NCBI GenBank assembly: GCA_013416445.1
Contig: JACCER010000008.1
Coordinates: 95,671-159,670, forward strand
DNA: 64,000 nt
Direction of reading: 5' to 3'
DNA from: Alcaligenaceae bacterium
Lineage (GTDB): Bacteria; Pseudomonadota; Gammaproteobacteria; Burkholderiales; Burkholderiaceae_B
The number at the start of each line of letters is the position of its first letter. Within the stretch, counting starts at the first letter, position 1. A program made the translations under genes and the position numbers. Of the stretch, positions 27,572-36,149 are shown one piece after another. The notes below the pieces were generated by a model. That model was not told the DNA's origin and ran no database searches. It saw only the letters and a list, made by a program, of their open reading frames with translations.

Positions 27572-28432
27572 GTGTTGACCCCCGAGCAACGCGCCATGCA
27601 GCGCGACATAATGACTGAACTTTGCGTAAGCAGCGATTTTGATGCCAGGCAGGAAATCGAACGCCGCGTTACTTTTATTGCAGACTATCTCATCGCCACG
27701 CGTCAGCGTGCCCTGGTTCTGGGCATCAGCGGGGGCGTCGATTCGCTGGTGGGCGGTTGCTTGTCGCAAAGGGCGGTGCAGGCGGTTCGCAAGCAGGGGC
27801 ATGAAGCCCGCTTTATTGCCATGCGCCTGCCTTATGGTGAACAGCACGACGAATCCGACGCACAGGCATGCCTGGACGTAATCCAGCCCGATCAAGCCAT
27901 CGTCGTCAATATTCAGGCGGCCTCCGATGCCATGATGAGTGCATTGCTGAGCGCCGAGGTACCGTTTTGCGATGCGGCGCAGCAGGATTTCCTGCTGGGC
28001 AACATCAAGGCGCGTCAGCGCATGATCGCCCAATATGCGGTGGCCGGTGCGCATGGTGGACTGGTGGTGGGCACCGATCAGGCTGCCGAGGCCTTAATGG
28101 GTTTCTTTACCAAGTTTGGTGATGGTGCAGCCGACATCACGCCTCTGACCGGGCTGTCCAAGCGTCAGGTGCGGGCCTTGGCACTAGCCATGCATGCGCC
28201 TGATGCTCTGGTGTTCAAAGTGCCCACCGCCGATCTTGAATCGCTGACGCCATTGAAGCCCGACGAAGATGCCTTCGGGGTCAGCTACGACGAGGTCGAT
28301 GATTTCCTGGAAGGTAAAGAAGTGAGCTTGCGGGCGTATGAAGTGATTGTGCGCACCTATCGCAATTCGGCACATAAGCGCGCATTGCCGGTATTTCCGA
28401 ATGAGGCTCGGATTCGGGCCACAGGCCCGTAA
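27572..28432 (+). CDS. nadE: NH3-dependent NAD+ synthetase
   Basis: This protein of about 286 residues makes NAD+ from deamido-NAD+, ATP and ammonia. The P-loop motif LGISGGVDSLVGG is at about residues 46-58, and GTDQAAEALMGFFTKFGDG and the PLTGLSKRQVRAL segment follow as in bacterial NadE. I use GTG at 27572 because AAGGAG lies 5 bases upstream; TTG at 27575 is equally possible. The last residues (about RIRATGP) and the stop codon lie inside a dispersed palindromic repeat, so the natural C-terminus seems to have been replaced. There is no glutaminase domain, so the enzyme depends on free ammonia. Confidence 0.93.
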   Translation: MLTPEQRAMQRDIMTELCVSSDFDARQEIERRVTFIADYLIATRQRALVLGISGGVDSLVGGCLSQRAVQAVRKQGHEARFIAMRLPYGEQHDESDAQACLDVIQPDQAIVVNIQAASDAMMSALLSAEVPFCDAAQQDFLLGNIKARQRMIAQYAVAGAHGGLVVGTDQAAEALMGFFTKFGDGAADITPLTGLSKRQVRALALAMHAPDALVFKVPTADLESLTPLKPDEDAFGVSYDEVDDFLEGKEVSLRAYEVIVRTYRNSAHKRALPVFPNEARIRATGP

Positions 28433-28437
28433 TCCGA
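28408..28437. repeat. Dispersed palindromic repeat, copy C, overlapping the nadE end
   Basis: TCGGATTCGGGCC (28408-28420) and GGCCCGTAATCCGA (28424-28437) form a near-perfect palindrome around ACA. It is the same family as the other copies. The nadE stop codon (28430-28432) is the TAA inside its right arm. Confidence 0.8.
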
Positions 28438-28451
28438 CAAGCGATTTCCTG

Positions 28452-29999
28452 TTATATAACCGCCTCAATCAAGAACGGCCCCTTGCGAGACAAGGCTGTG
28501 CGCAGTATGTCGACAAACGATGTAGCATCGGTTGCGCGGGCGGCCTCTACGCCAGATGCCTTGGCCATATGCACCCAATCAAAGGCGGGGTTATCAAGAT
28601 CCAGCATGCGTCGCGCGTTGCGGCCTGGCTCGCCTGCACCCACCATCTTCAGTTCGTTATGCAGAATGGCGTAGCTGCGGTTGGCAAAAATGACTGTAAC
28701 CACATCCAGTTGTTCGCGCGCTTGTGTCCATAAGGCCTGCAGCGTGTACATGCCGCTGCCATCGGCCTGCATCAGGATGACCTTGCGATCAGGGCAAGCA
28801 ACGGCGGCGCCGGCTGCCAGGGGCAGGCCTATGCCTATCGCGCCGCCGGTGATCTGCAGGAAGTCGTGCGGAGCGGCGCCAAAGGTGGTTTTGAATGATT
28901 CGCGCCCGGAGGTAACCGATTCGTCGCAGATGATGGCGTTTTCAGGGCTGAGCGCTGCAATGGCCTGGATGACGGCTGCGGCGTCGAGCTTGCCGTTGGG
29001 TAATTCAGTAGCGGTGCGCCCGCTGGTTGAGGCGACCACCGAGTTGTCTACGCCCAGTTCGTCGGCGAGAGCTTCCAGTGCTTGGCCCAGGTCGGTGTCG
29101 AGTGTGGCCAGGACTATGCTTTTGCAGCCCTCGGGCACCATGACGCTTGGCTTGCCAGGGTAGGCAAAAAAGGACACTGGTGTTTTTGAGCCAACCAGTA
29201 TCAGTTGTTCGGTGTCGGCAAAGGTTTTCAGCGCCAGGTCAACACTGAATGGTACGCGGTCTATCATGACGCGCCCTGCGCCGCGTTCTATGCGGCTGTT
29301 GGCCTGTTGGGCCATCAGGCGTGCGCCGGTTTTATTGGCGATACGGCTGGCGGTTTCCAGCGCTTTGCCGCGCAGTGCCTTGCCTGCCAGCAAAATGACG
29401 GTTTTGCGGCCATTGCGCAAGGCTGTGCTGGCTGCGCTCAAGGCGTTGGCGTCGACTGGGGCGAGGCTGGGCGCTGCGGCGCGCTTGATTTCACCTGGCG
29501 CGTCGGACCAAGCGGCGTCGGCGGGCAGGATCAGGGTGGCGATGCCGCCTGGCCCTTTGCGAGCGGCTTCGACTGCTGCCGCCGCCGCCGGTGAGACATC
29601 GGCGGCTGATGTAATGCGGTGCACCCAGTCTGACATGGGGTGCGCCAGGCTTTCGATGTCGCTGGTAAGGGGGGCATCGTGTTGCAGGTGGTGGATGGCA
29701 TGATCACCCACAATGTTGACCATGGGGGTGTTGGCGCGGCGTGCATTATGCAAGTTGGCCAGGCCGTTGGCCAAGCCTGGGCCCAGGTGCAACAGTGTCG
29801 CAGCGGGCTTGTCGGCCATGCGCGCATAGCCATCGGCGGCGCCGGTAACCACACCTTCAAATAAACCCAGGACGCAGCGCATCTGGGGCTTTTGGTCTAG
29901 CGCCGCAACAAAATGCATTTCGGATGTGCCTGGATTGGCAAAACATACATCAACATCGTTAGCTAGCAAAGTGTCGCAAAGACTATCTGCACCATTCAT
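28452..29999 (-). CDS. Thiamine diphosphate enzyme, acetolactate synthase large-subunit-like
   Basis: This 515-residue protein has the three-domain plan of ThDP enzymes: an N-terminal pyrimidine-binding domain with the cofactor-activating Glu48 in GLFEGVVTGAADGYAR, a central domain, and a C-terminal diphosphate-binding domain with QADGSGMYTLQALW and ANRSYAIL (the usual GDG reads ADG). It resembles acetolactate synthase-like and benzoylformate-decarboxylase-like proteins of Burkholderiales more than the true IlvB, which is longer (about 560-590 residues) and is usually next to IlvH. It likely decarboxylates a 2-keto acid. It stands alone; the divergent IclR gene may regulate it (inference). 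Confidence 0.85.
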   Translation of the reverse strand: MNGADSLCDTLLANDVDVCFANPGTSEMHFVAALDQKPQMRCVLGLFEGVVTGAADGYARMADKPAATLLHLGPGLANGLANLHNARRANTPMVNIVGDHAIHHLQHDAPLTSDIESLAHPMSDWVHRITSAADVSPAAAAAVEAARKGPGGIATLILPADAAWSDAPGEIKRAAAPSLAPVDANALSAASTALRNGRKTVILLAGKALRGKALETASRIANKTGARLMAQQANSRIERGAGRVMIDRVPFSVDLALKTFADTEQLILVGSKTPVSFFAYPGKPSVMVPEGCKSIVLATLDTDLGQALEALADELGVDNSVVASTSGRTATELPNGKLDAAAVIQAIAALSPENAIICDESVTSGRESFKTTFGAAPHDFLQITGGAIGIGLPLAAGAAVACPDRKVILMQADGSGMYTLQALWTQAREQLDVVTVIFANRSYAILHNELKMVGAGEPGRNARRMLDLDNPAFDWVHMAKASGVEAARATDATSFVDILRTALSRKGPFLIEAVI

Positions 30000-30234
30000 G
30001 GAAAAACCCTTTAATCAGGTGTCCCGGCAAGGGAACGCATTGGAAAAAGCACATTACTGTGTCTGGATACCGCAGTCGAGGATGAGCTTACCCTAACATG
30101 CGCGTTTGGTGTAGCTGAAGCTAGCCTGGTTGTTGTCGCCTTGAGCGTAGAATATTTTCGGCTCACTTGTTTAGGGTGTCTGGCGGCGCTAATTCGACCT
30201 ACAATGCACAGTGCAGCAGAAGTAAGGAAATGTA

Positions 30235-31032
30235 TTGAAGCAAGCCCCCTCGTCTACTTCCGTCAATGCCAAAGAAGACCGGCATTTTGTTACCGCCTTG
30301 GCGCGAGGGCTAGAGGTGCTGGCCTGTTTTCGATCTGGCAATAAGGTCTTGAGCAATCAGGAATTGGCCTTGCGCTGCAAGCTGCCTAAGTCCACCGTTT
30401 CGCGTCTGACCTCAACCCTGGTAAAACTGGGCTACCTGACACACGACGGCGACAGCGGTAAATATTCCCTGGGCATGGCGACTTTGTCGTTGGGCGTAGG
30501 CATGCTGGCCAAACTCGATATCCGCGTAGCGGCCCGACCCTTTATGCAAGAGTTGGCTGATGCCACCCAGACCACGGTGTCGTTAGGTGTGCGCGACCGA
30601 CTTTCCATGCTGTATGTGGAAAACTGCCGCAGCCAATCGCCCCTGACCTTAAACCTGGATGTTGGTGCGCGGATTCCTATCGTTACGTCCTCCATGGGGC
30701 GCGCCTATCTGGCTGCGGCCAGCCGACAAGAGCGCAATGATATCGTCGAGCGCTTGCGCAAACTTGACGCCTGGTCGGACGACGAAATTCTCTGCGACAT
30801 CAGCAAGGCGATTGCCGATCATCAAGAGCTGGGGTGCACCTATTCTTTTGGGGATTGGCAAAAAGATGTCAATGCCATAGCTGTGGGTTTTCAGGTCAGC
30901 CCCACACAACCTATCGCGGTGCTGACCTGCGGAGCACCCGCCTTTTCAGTGTCTGGCGAGTCCCTGCTGAACGACGTGCGCCCAAAACTGCTCGAGGCCG
31001 TGTGCAAGATCACGTCCTCAATGGGGCATTAG
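30235..31032 (+). CDS. IclR-family transcriptional regulator
   Basis: This 265-residue regulator has the N-terminal winged helix (ALARGLEVLACF, then LPKSTVSRLTSTLVKLGYL at about residues 43-61) and the IclR effector domain with GVRDRLSMLYVENCRS and TSSMGRAYLAA. The start is a TTG at 30235, preceded by AAGGAAATGTA; no ATG gives a complete HTH domain. Its neighbours are the divergent ThDP enzyme gene and, downstream and convergent, a thioesterase and dehydrogenase operon. IclR proteins commonly control aromatic or organic-acid catabolism. The target is not provable from sequence. Confidence 0.92.
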   Translation: MKQAPSSTSVNAKEDRHFVTALARGLEVLACFRSGNKVLSNQELALRCKLPKSTVSRLTSTLVKLGYLTHDGDSGKYSLGMATLSLGVGMLAKLDIRVAARPFMQELADATQTTVSLGVRDRLSMLYVENCRSQSPLTLNLDVGARIPIVTSSMGRAYLAAASRQERNDIVERLRKLDAWSDDEILCDISKAIADHQELGCTYSFGDWQKDVNAIAVGFQVSPTQPIAVLTCGAPAFSVSGESLLNDVRPKLLEAVCKITSSMGH

Positions 31033-31048
31033 GCAAGACGGCGCTTGT

Positions 31049-31471
31049 TTAGCGCCCACCTTTCCTTGCCATGATGGCAAACGTCCCGCTGGCGTGGAAT
31101 ATCTTTTGTTCGTTTACGTACAGAAAACAATTGGCAAACACAACGCGTCGACCTTGCTTTTGAATATTGACGCGAGCCACTACCCAGTCGTCGATCACTG
31201 CCGCCCTGAAAAACTCGCTGTTCAGGTTGATAGTTGCCAACCCGACTGTGTTGTCATAGGCTTCGGCGATGATATCGCCCAAGGCACTGTCGGCTATCGT
31301 CATCAGTAATCCACCATGCGTGATGCCACGCAGGTTCATGTGCTTCTCGGATATTCGAAGGGCAAGCTCGACTTGTTTGCCGTTTTCTGTTCTTTCGTAA
31401 AAAGGACCACATAAATTCGTGAACTCACTATTGTAGATACGTTCACGAAAGCCTTCGGGTATTGCCATCAT
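31049..31471 (-). CDS. PaaI-like hotdog thioesterase
   Basis: This 140-residue protein has the hotdog-fold thioesterase motif ITHGGLLMTIADSALGD (about residues 50-66), with the conserved H-G-G and catalytic Asp. Such enzymes hydrolyse acyl-CoA or aryl-CoA and protect free CoA pools. It is the last gene of a minus-strand unit that begins with two acyl-CoA dehydrogenases (30-base gap), so it likely releases acids from stalled intermediates of that pathway (inference). The start could be the first or second Met. Confidence 0.9.
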   Translation of the reverse strand: MMAIPEGFRERIYNSEFTNLCGPFYERTENGKQVELALRISEKHMNLRGITHGGLLMTIADSALGDIIAEAYDNTVGLATINLNSEFFRAAVIDDWVVARVNIQKQGRRVVFANCFLYVNEQKIFHASGTFAIMARKGGR

Positions 31472-31501
31472 TGTTGCGCTCTTGTTTGAGGTTTATCTGG
31501 T

Positions 31502-32644
31502 TTATGCAGCAACGATCATATCGCTATAGCGCTGCAGATGAAAATCCAGGTCGCCAAACAAGCTGTTGATGACAGTAAGCCGCTTGAAATAATGGCCCAC
31601 GATTAGTTCGTCGGTAACGCCTATGCCGCCGTGCATTTGTATGGCCTCTTGCCCGACATGCCTGGCCTTTTGTCCCACAAAGGTTTTAGCGCCTGAAGCC
31701 CTGCGTATGCGTGTAGTCGGGTTGGTGCTTTGCATTTCGATGGCGGCCAACAAGGCCATGGAGTCGGTTTGCACTGTGGCTACGGCCATATCGGCCAAAC
31801 GGTGTTGCAGAGCTTGAAAGGAGCTTAGCGGTACGCCGAATTGCTTACGTGTCTTCAGGTATTCGAGTGTCGCGTCGTTCAAGGCTTGCATGACGCCTGT
31901 GGCCTCGGCGGTCAGGGCCGCATTGGTCAGGGCAATGGCTTGCATGATGGCGGGTAATGCCGTGCCTTCCGGGCCAAGCAAGGCAGTGTCGTCGACGATG
32001 ACGTCGTTAAGCACGATGTCGGCGGCGCGCGTGCCATCGTGGCAGCCGTAGTGCTTGAATGTCAGGCCAGACGTGTTGGCAGGCACCAGGAATAGCGAAA
32101 TGCCGTTTTCATCGCCGGCAACGCCACTGGTTCGCGCTGATATCAGTAGCTGGTCGGCACTGGCGGCGCCCAGCACTACGGCTTTATGCCCTTGCAGTTT
32201 CCATTGCTGGCCTTGGCGCTGCGCGCTGGCGTTGATTGCCGATTCGCAATAGCGCGCTTGAGGCTCGTAGTGGGCCAGCGACAGCATCAGTGTGCCGTTG
32301 CAAAGTGCGGGGATCAGGCTGGCCTTGTGCTGCTGGCTGGCGTAATCCCTGACTATGGCGCCGCATAGAACAATAGTGCTGACATAGGGTTCCAGCGTCA
32401 GGCCGGCTCCCAGCGCGCGCATTGCCAGGTAGGTGTCAAGCGGCGTGCCATTCAAGCCGTCGAATTCTTCTGGAAAAGGCAGTGCCAGCAGGCCGAGTTC
32501 GGCGTAGCTTGCCCAAGCCTCGCGGCTGAAGCCATCGGGGCTGGCCATGAATTGCTGGCGTTTTTCGAATGTGTAGTCTTTGGCAACAAAGCGGCGCAAG
32601 GTGTCTTCCAGGGCCAGTTGCTCTTCTGTGAAACTGAAATTCAT
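31502..32644 (-). CDS. Acyl-CoA dehydrogenase, short partner subunit
   Basis: This 380-residue flavoprotein starts MNFSFTEEQLALEDTLRRFV and contains TRKQFGVPLSSFQALQHRLA (about residues 250-269) and IQMHGGIGVTDELIVGHYF (about residues 330-348). It is close in layout to the short dehydrogenase at 185-1306. It lies 29 bases downstream of a long-type dehydrogenase, so both are likely made together and form a heteromeric enzyme. Electrons would pass to ETF. Substrate unknown; the neighbouring thioesterase suggests an acyl- or aryl-CoA. Confidence 0.9.
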   Translation of the reverse strand: MNFSFTEEQLALEDTLRRFVAKDYTFEKRQQFMASPDGFSREAWASYAELGLLALPFPEEFDGLNGTPLDTYLAMRALGAGLTLEPYVSTIVLCGAIVRDYASQQHKASLIPALCNGTLMLSLAHYEPQARYCESAINASAQRQGQQWKLQGHKAVVLGAASADQLLISARTSGVAGDENGISLFLVPANTSGLTFKHYGCHDGTRAADIVLNDVIVDDTALLGPEGTALPAIMQAIALTNAALTAEATGVMQALNDATLEYLKTRKQFGVPLSSFQALQHRLADMAVATVQTDSMALLAAIEMQSTNPTTRIRRASGAKTFVGQKARHVGQEAIQMHGGIGVTDELIVGHYFKRLTVINSLFGDLDFHLQRYSDMIVAA

Positions 32645-32673
32645 GAGTGTGTTCCTTGATCGGAGGCGGTCTT

Positions 32674-33876
32674 CTACAGCCCTAGTATTGCTTTGCAGAT
32701 AATGCTTTTCTGGACTTCGCTGGAGCCGCCGTAAATCGTGGTCTTGCGAGCATTGAAATAGTAGCCGGCCAAGTTGCAGGTGTTGGCGGGGAAGGCGTCG
32801 CTGATACCTTGTGGGCCATACTGTTGCGGATCTTTGACATCTGCCGCGGCATAGGGGCCTAAGGCAGTGGCAATCAGTTCAGAGAGCGTTTGCTGGATTT
32901 CCGAACCCTTGATTTTCAGTATTGATGCTTCCGGACCTGGCGCCTGTGGTTTGTCGTCGCCAGCAACCAGCTTCAGGTTGGTGATTTCCAGAGCCTGCAG
33001 TTCAAGTTCGACCATGGCGATGCGATCCCGGAAACGCGGGTCATTGAGCAGGGGTTGGCCATTATTACCCGGCTGTCGGGCGGCAATGGCCTTCAGGCGC
33101 TCTAGGGCTGCCTTCGAACGACCTATGCGCGCAATGCCGGTGCGTTCATGGCCCAACAAATACTTGGCGTAAGTCCAGCCTTTGTTTTCTTCCCCGATCA
33201 GGTTTTGGACTGGGACCTGGACATTATCGAACCAGACCTCGTTGACCTCGTGGCCGCCGTCCAGCATGATGATGGGGCGCACGGTGATACCGGGCGACTT
33301 CATGTCGATCAGCAAGAAAGAGATACCTTCCTGTTTCCTGACATCGCGGTCGGTGCGCACCAGGCAGAAGATCAAGTCGGCGTGCTGGGCGTAGGTGGTC
33401 CAGGTTTTTTGGCCATTGACTATATAGCTGTCGCCCTGGCGTTCGGCGCTGGTTTTGACAGAGGCCAGGTCTGACCCAGCGCCAGGCTCGGAATAGCCCT
33501 GGCACCACCAGTCTTGCCCTGAAATAATCCCAGGCAGGTAATGGTCTTTTTGTGCTTGGTTTCCGTATTTCTGGATGACGGGGGCAACCATCTTGATACC
33601 AAAGGAAAGCTGATCCGGAGCCTGGGCAAGCGCGCACTCTTCTTCGAAGATATGCCGCTGTATGGCGTCCCAGCCGGTGCCGCCATATTCAACGGGCCAA
33701 GCGGGGGCGCCCCAGCCGCGTTCGTACAGTGCACGTTGCCAGCCCAGGGTTTCTTCTTTGGTCAGCCGTTCTTGGGTAAAGGCCTTTTCTTTGACCTTGG
33801 CAGGCACGCTAGTGCTCAGGAATTCCCGGATTTCATCCCTGAATGCCAATTGCTCGTTTGTGTAGTCAATATTCAT
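32674..33876 (-). CDS. Acyl-CoA dehydrogenase, long partner subunit
   Basis: This protein of 400 residues starts MNIDYTNEQLAFRDEIREFL (ATG at 33876; a TTG five codons upstream is in frame). It carries CQGYSEPGAGSDLASVKT, the FAD/substrate signature, at about residues 120-140 and ends with KTTIYGGSSEVQKSIICKA. In classic medium-chain enzymes the last loop contains YEGT with the catalytic Glu; here it reads YGGS, as in many actinobacterial and proteobacterial partner-type dehydrogenases. It heads the unit long dehydrogenase, short dehydrogenase, thioesterase. Similar endings are seen in the gene at 1-127 and in the N-terminal half of the fused protein at 50148-52472. Confidence 0.9.
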   Translation of the reverse strand: MNIDYTNEQLAFRDEIREFLSTSVPAKVKEKAFTQERLTKEETLGWQRALYERGWGAPAWPVEYGGTGWDAIQRHIFEEECALAQAPDQLSFGIKMVAPVIQKYGNQAQKDHYLPGIISGQDWWCQGYSEPGAGSDLASVKTSAERQGDSYIVNGQKTWTTYAQHADLIFCLVRTDRDVRKQEGISFLLIDMKSPGITVRPIIMLDGGHEVNEVWFDNVQVPVQNLIGEENKGWTYAKYLLGHERTGIARIGRSKAALERLKAIAARQPGNNGQPLLNDPRFRDRIAMVELELQALEITNLKLVAGDDKPQAPGPEASILKIKGSEIQQTLSELIATALGPYAAADVKDPQQYGPQGISDAFPANTCNLAGYYFNARKTTIYGGSSEVQKSIICKAILGL

Positions 33877-34129
33877 GAGTGCGCGCGGCAAGTTTGAACC
33901 GCTTTAATGAAAGAAATGACTGCCGTTTTGTGTGACAAAACGGCATCTTAGGGCGGAAGCTATGGAAGTTACCTATAAATGGTCACATCGCCCGCGCTCT
34001 ATACTAACGTCTGTGTCTATTTATGTAAATCAAAATAGCATTCTGCAGTGCAGAACTGAACTTGGGCGGCGCTGAGCTGAAAGGGCTGGGCCTGTTCATC
34101 AATAAGGCTTGCGTGTCTTGCCAATTGGC

Positions 34130-35020
34130 CTAGAAGGCCAGGGCATAATCCAGGAATAGTTTCAGTGAAGCCATTGTGCGGTTCCGGGATGAGGCCAGGA
34201 TAATTTTGGATTGCACCTCTGGGTGGTCGATTCTCTTGAACTCCACGCCTGGCGGTTTGGTGTCCGCATAAGTGCTGGGTACTATGGAAATACCCAGTCC
34301 GGCTGCGACCAACGCCAGCGTAGTGCTGTTTTCACTAACCTCCTGGATAATACGTGGGGCAAATCCTGCCTTGGCGGTAATGCTTGTAATATGTTCGAAC
34401 AAGCCGCAACCCAGTGCTTGAGGAAAGAGAATGAATTTTTCTTGTGCCATATCACTGAGTTGCACCTTGCCGTTTATATCAGCGCTGCGATGGTTCTTGG
34501 CAACGGCCAGCACAAGTTCATCATGCCAGAGGTCACGCGCATCAATGGATGGCGGCGGCCGAAAGTTCAATGATGGCCTGAGAAAGCCTATATCGATTTT
34601 ATTGTTGTTCAAGGCCTGCAATTGTTCGCCCGTCGATAAATGCTTCAGGTCCATTTCAACAAGAGGATATGCATTGCAAAACCCTTGGATCAGCCGCGGG
34701 AACTCTTCAAAAACAGGTACAGAGCCTGTAAAGGCTATTCGCAGTTTCCCTGCTCTGCCATCGGATGTCCAGGAACATAGTTCTTTCGCCGTGGCATAGT
34801 CTTCCAGGATATTGATGGCGCGCTCATAGAAAAGAGTTCCCGCATGAGTCAGTTCCACCGAACGACGTGTACGATTGAATAGCAGTACTCCCAAATCTTC
34901 TTCCAATAATTTGATCTGCTGGCTCAAGGGCGGCTGGCTCATGTGCAGCTTGATGGCGGCGCGGCTAAAGCTGAGCTCTTGGGCCACTGCCACGAAATAA
35001 TTAAGTTGCTTGAAATCCAT
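34130..35020 (-). CDS. LysR-family transcriptional regulator of the galBC operon
   Basis: This 296-residue protein has a typical LysR N-terminus (MDFKQLNYFVAVAQELSFSR, then AAIKLHMSQPPLSQQIKLLE) and an effector domain. It is divergent from the Bug receptor-galB-galC operon, and its start codon is 2 bases from one arm of a long-range inverted repeat (35023-35032 and 35110-35119). I infer that it activates that operon in response to an aromatic-derived acid. In Pseudomonas putida the gallate genes are likewise under a LysR regulator, GalR, but I cannot show orthology here. Confidence 0.9.
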   Translation of the reverse strand: MDFKQLNYFVAVAQELSFSRAAIKLHMSQPPLSQQIKLLEEDLGVLLFNRTRRSVELTHAGTLFYERAINILEDYATAKELCSWTSDGRAGKLRIAFTGSVPVFEEFPRLIQGFCNAYPLVEMDLKHLSTGEQLQALNNNKIDIGFLRPSLNFRPPPSIDARDLWHDELVLAVAKNHRSADINGKVQLSDMAQEKFILFPQALGCGLFEHITSITAKAGFAPRIIQEVSENSTTLALVAAGLGISIVPSTYADTKPPGVEFKRIDHPEVQSKIILASSRNRTMASLKLFLDYALAF

Positions 35021-35022
35021 TG

Positions 35023-35119
35023 TTATTCGATAAACGTCTTAAAGTAAGATTGAAATAGTATTGGACCATATAAGTAACCTCGTCCAGAATCGGACCCATC
35101 ATCTTCCGATATCGAATAA
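35023..35119. promoter_or_regulatory. Divergent control region with a split inverted repeat
   Basis: TTATTCGATA (35023-35032) and TATCGAATAA (35110-35119) are perfect inverted copies separated by 77 bases. One lies directly before the LysR start, the other just before the ribosome site (GGAGA) of the Bug gene. They could be two half-operators bound by LysR tetramers with DNA bending. Binding itself is inference. Confidence 0.45.
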
Positions 35120-35133
35120 GCAGGAGACAAATC

Positions 35134-36117
35134 ATGTCGCTATCCCGGTTACGTACTATTTTTTTCGTCGCTACAACGGCAGTCGCTTGCGCAACTCCGC
35201 TACAGTCCGCCATGGCCGAGACCTATCCAGAGCAATCGATAAATATCGTTGTGCCTTACTCTCCGGGGGGTGGGGTCGATATCGTGACACGACTGGTGAC
35301 CAAAAGAATGTCACAGGAACTGGGCCAGTCTTTTATTGTAGACAACCGCCCAGGCGCCGGTACTAACATTGGCATGGCGTTTGTAGCAAGGGCGAAACCA
35401 GATGGCTATACTTTGTATACAGCATCCAACACCTTCACGACCAACAAGGCGCTGTACTCCAAACTGACATTCGATCCCGCTACCGACTTCACCGGTGTCG
35501 GTAAAATTGGTGAGGCGCCGTTGGTTGTTGTCGTTGCCAAAGAGTCGCCGTTTCATACGCTGAAAGAGCTTGTCGAGTTTGGTCAGAAGCACCCTGCCGA
35601 CCTGACGTTTGGCACGGCCGGCGTCGGAAGTTCCGGGCACATGGCCAGTGAACTGCTTTTGCGTAGCGGTAATTTCAAAGCGCTGCACATTCCGTATAAG
35701 GGCGGTTCGCCCGCCATCACCGACTTGCTGGGTGGTCGCCTGTCGTTCATGTCGATTAATCCACTGGAAGTCATTTCACACATCAATGCGGGCACATTGC
35801 GTCCCTTGGCTGTGTTGAATCAAGCAGGCACTCCTCTATTGCCCGACCTGAAAACAGCCGAAAAGCAAGGGTTTACTGGCCTGGATGCGACAGTCTGGTG
35901 GGGTATCGTGGCTCCAGCAGGTACTACCGAGTCGGTTGTGAAAAAATTGAATGCTGCCTTGGCAGTGGCGTTGAAGGACCCTGAAGTGGTAGATAGCCTG
36001 CATAAGCTGGGCGCCGAGCCGCTGCCAGGTACATCAGAGCAGTTCAAGGCGTTTCTGGATAAAGAAACCGCTGTGCTTGCCGAGGTAATCAAAGCCGCTG
36101 GCATTAAAGCAGACTAA
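35134..36117 (+). CDS. Bug-family (TctC-like) periplasmic solute receptor
   Basis: This 327-residue protein has a signal peptide (about residues 1-28, ending SAMA) and the Bug motif INIVVPYSPGGGVDIVTRLV, then DNRPGAGTNIGMAFVARA and the LHIPYKGGSPAITDLLGGRL segment. A ribosome site (GCAGGAGACAAATC) precedes the ATG. It is followed by galB and galC, 32 bases away, so its ligand is probably an aromatic or a tricarboxylic intermediate of ring cleavage. No permease is encoded in the operon, so the receptor must share one elsewhere or act as a sensor. Confidence 0.92.
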   Translation: MSLSRLRTIFFVATTAVACATPLQSAMAETYPEQSINIVVPYSPGGGVDIVTRLVTKRMSQELGQSFIVDNRPGAGTNIGMAFVARAKPDGYTLYTASNTFTTNKALYSKLTFDPATDFTGVGKIGEAPLVVVVAKESPFHTLKELVEFGQKHPADLTFGTAGVGSSGHMASELLLRSGNFKALHIPYKGGSPAITDLLGGRLSFMSINPLEVISHINAGTLRPLAVLNQAGTPLLPDLKTAEKQGFTGLDATVWWGIVAPAGTTESVVKKLNAALAVALKDPEVVDSLHKLGAEPLPGTSEQFKAFLDKETAVLAEVIKAAGIKAD

Positions 36118-36149
36118 CACTGCCAAAGACAATTGTTTGGGATGATGTA

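Noticed and set aside
28452..29999. True acetolactate synthase IlvB
   Set aside because: It is shorter than IlvB, stands alone without the small subunit IlvH, and resembles ThDP decarboxylase-like proteins more.
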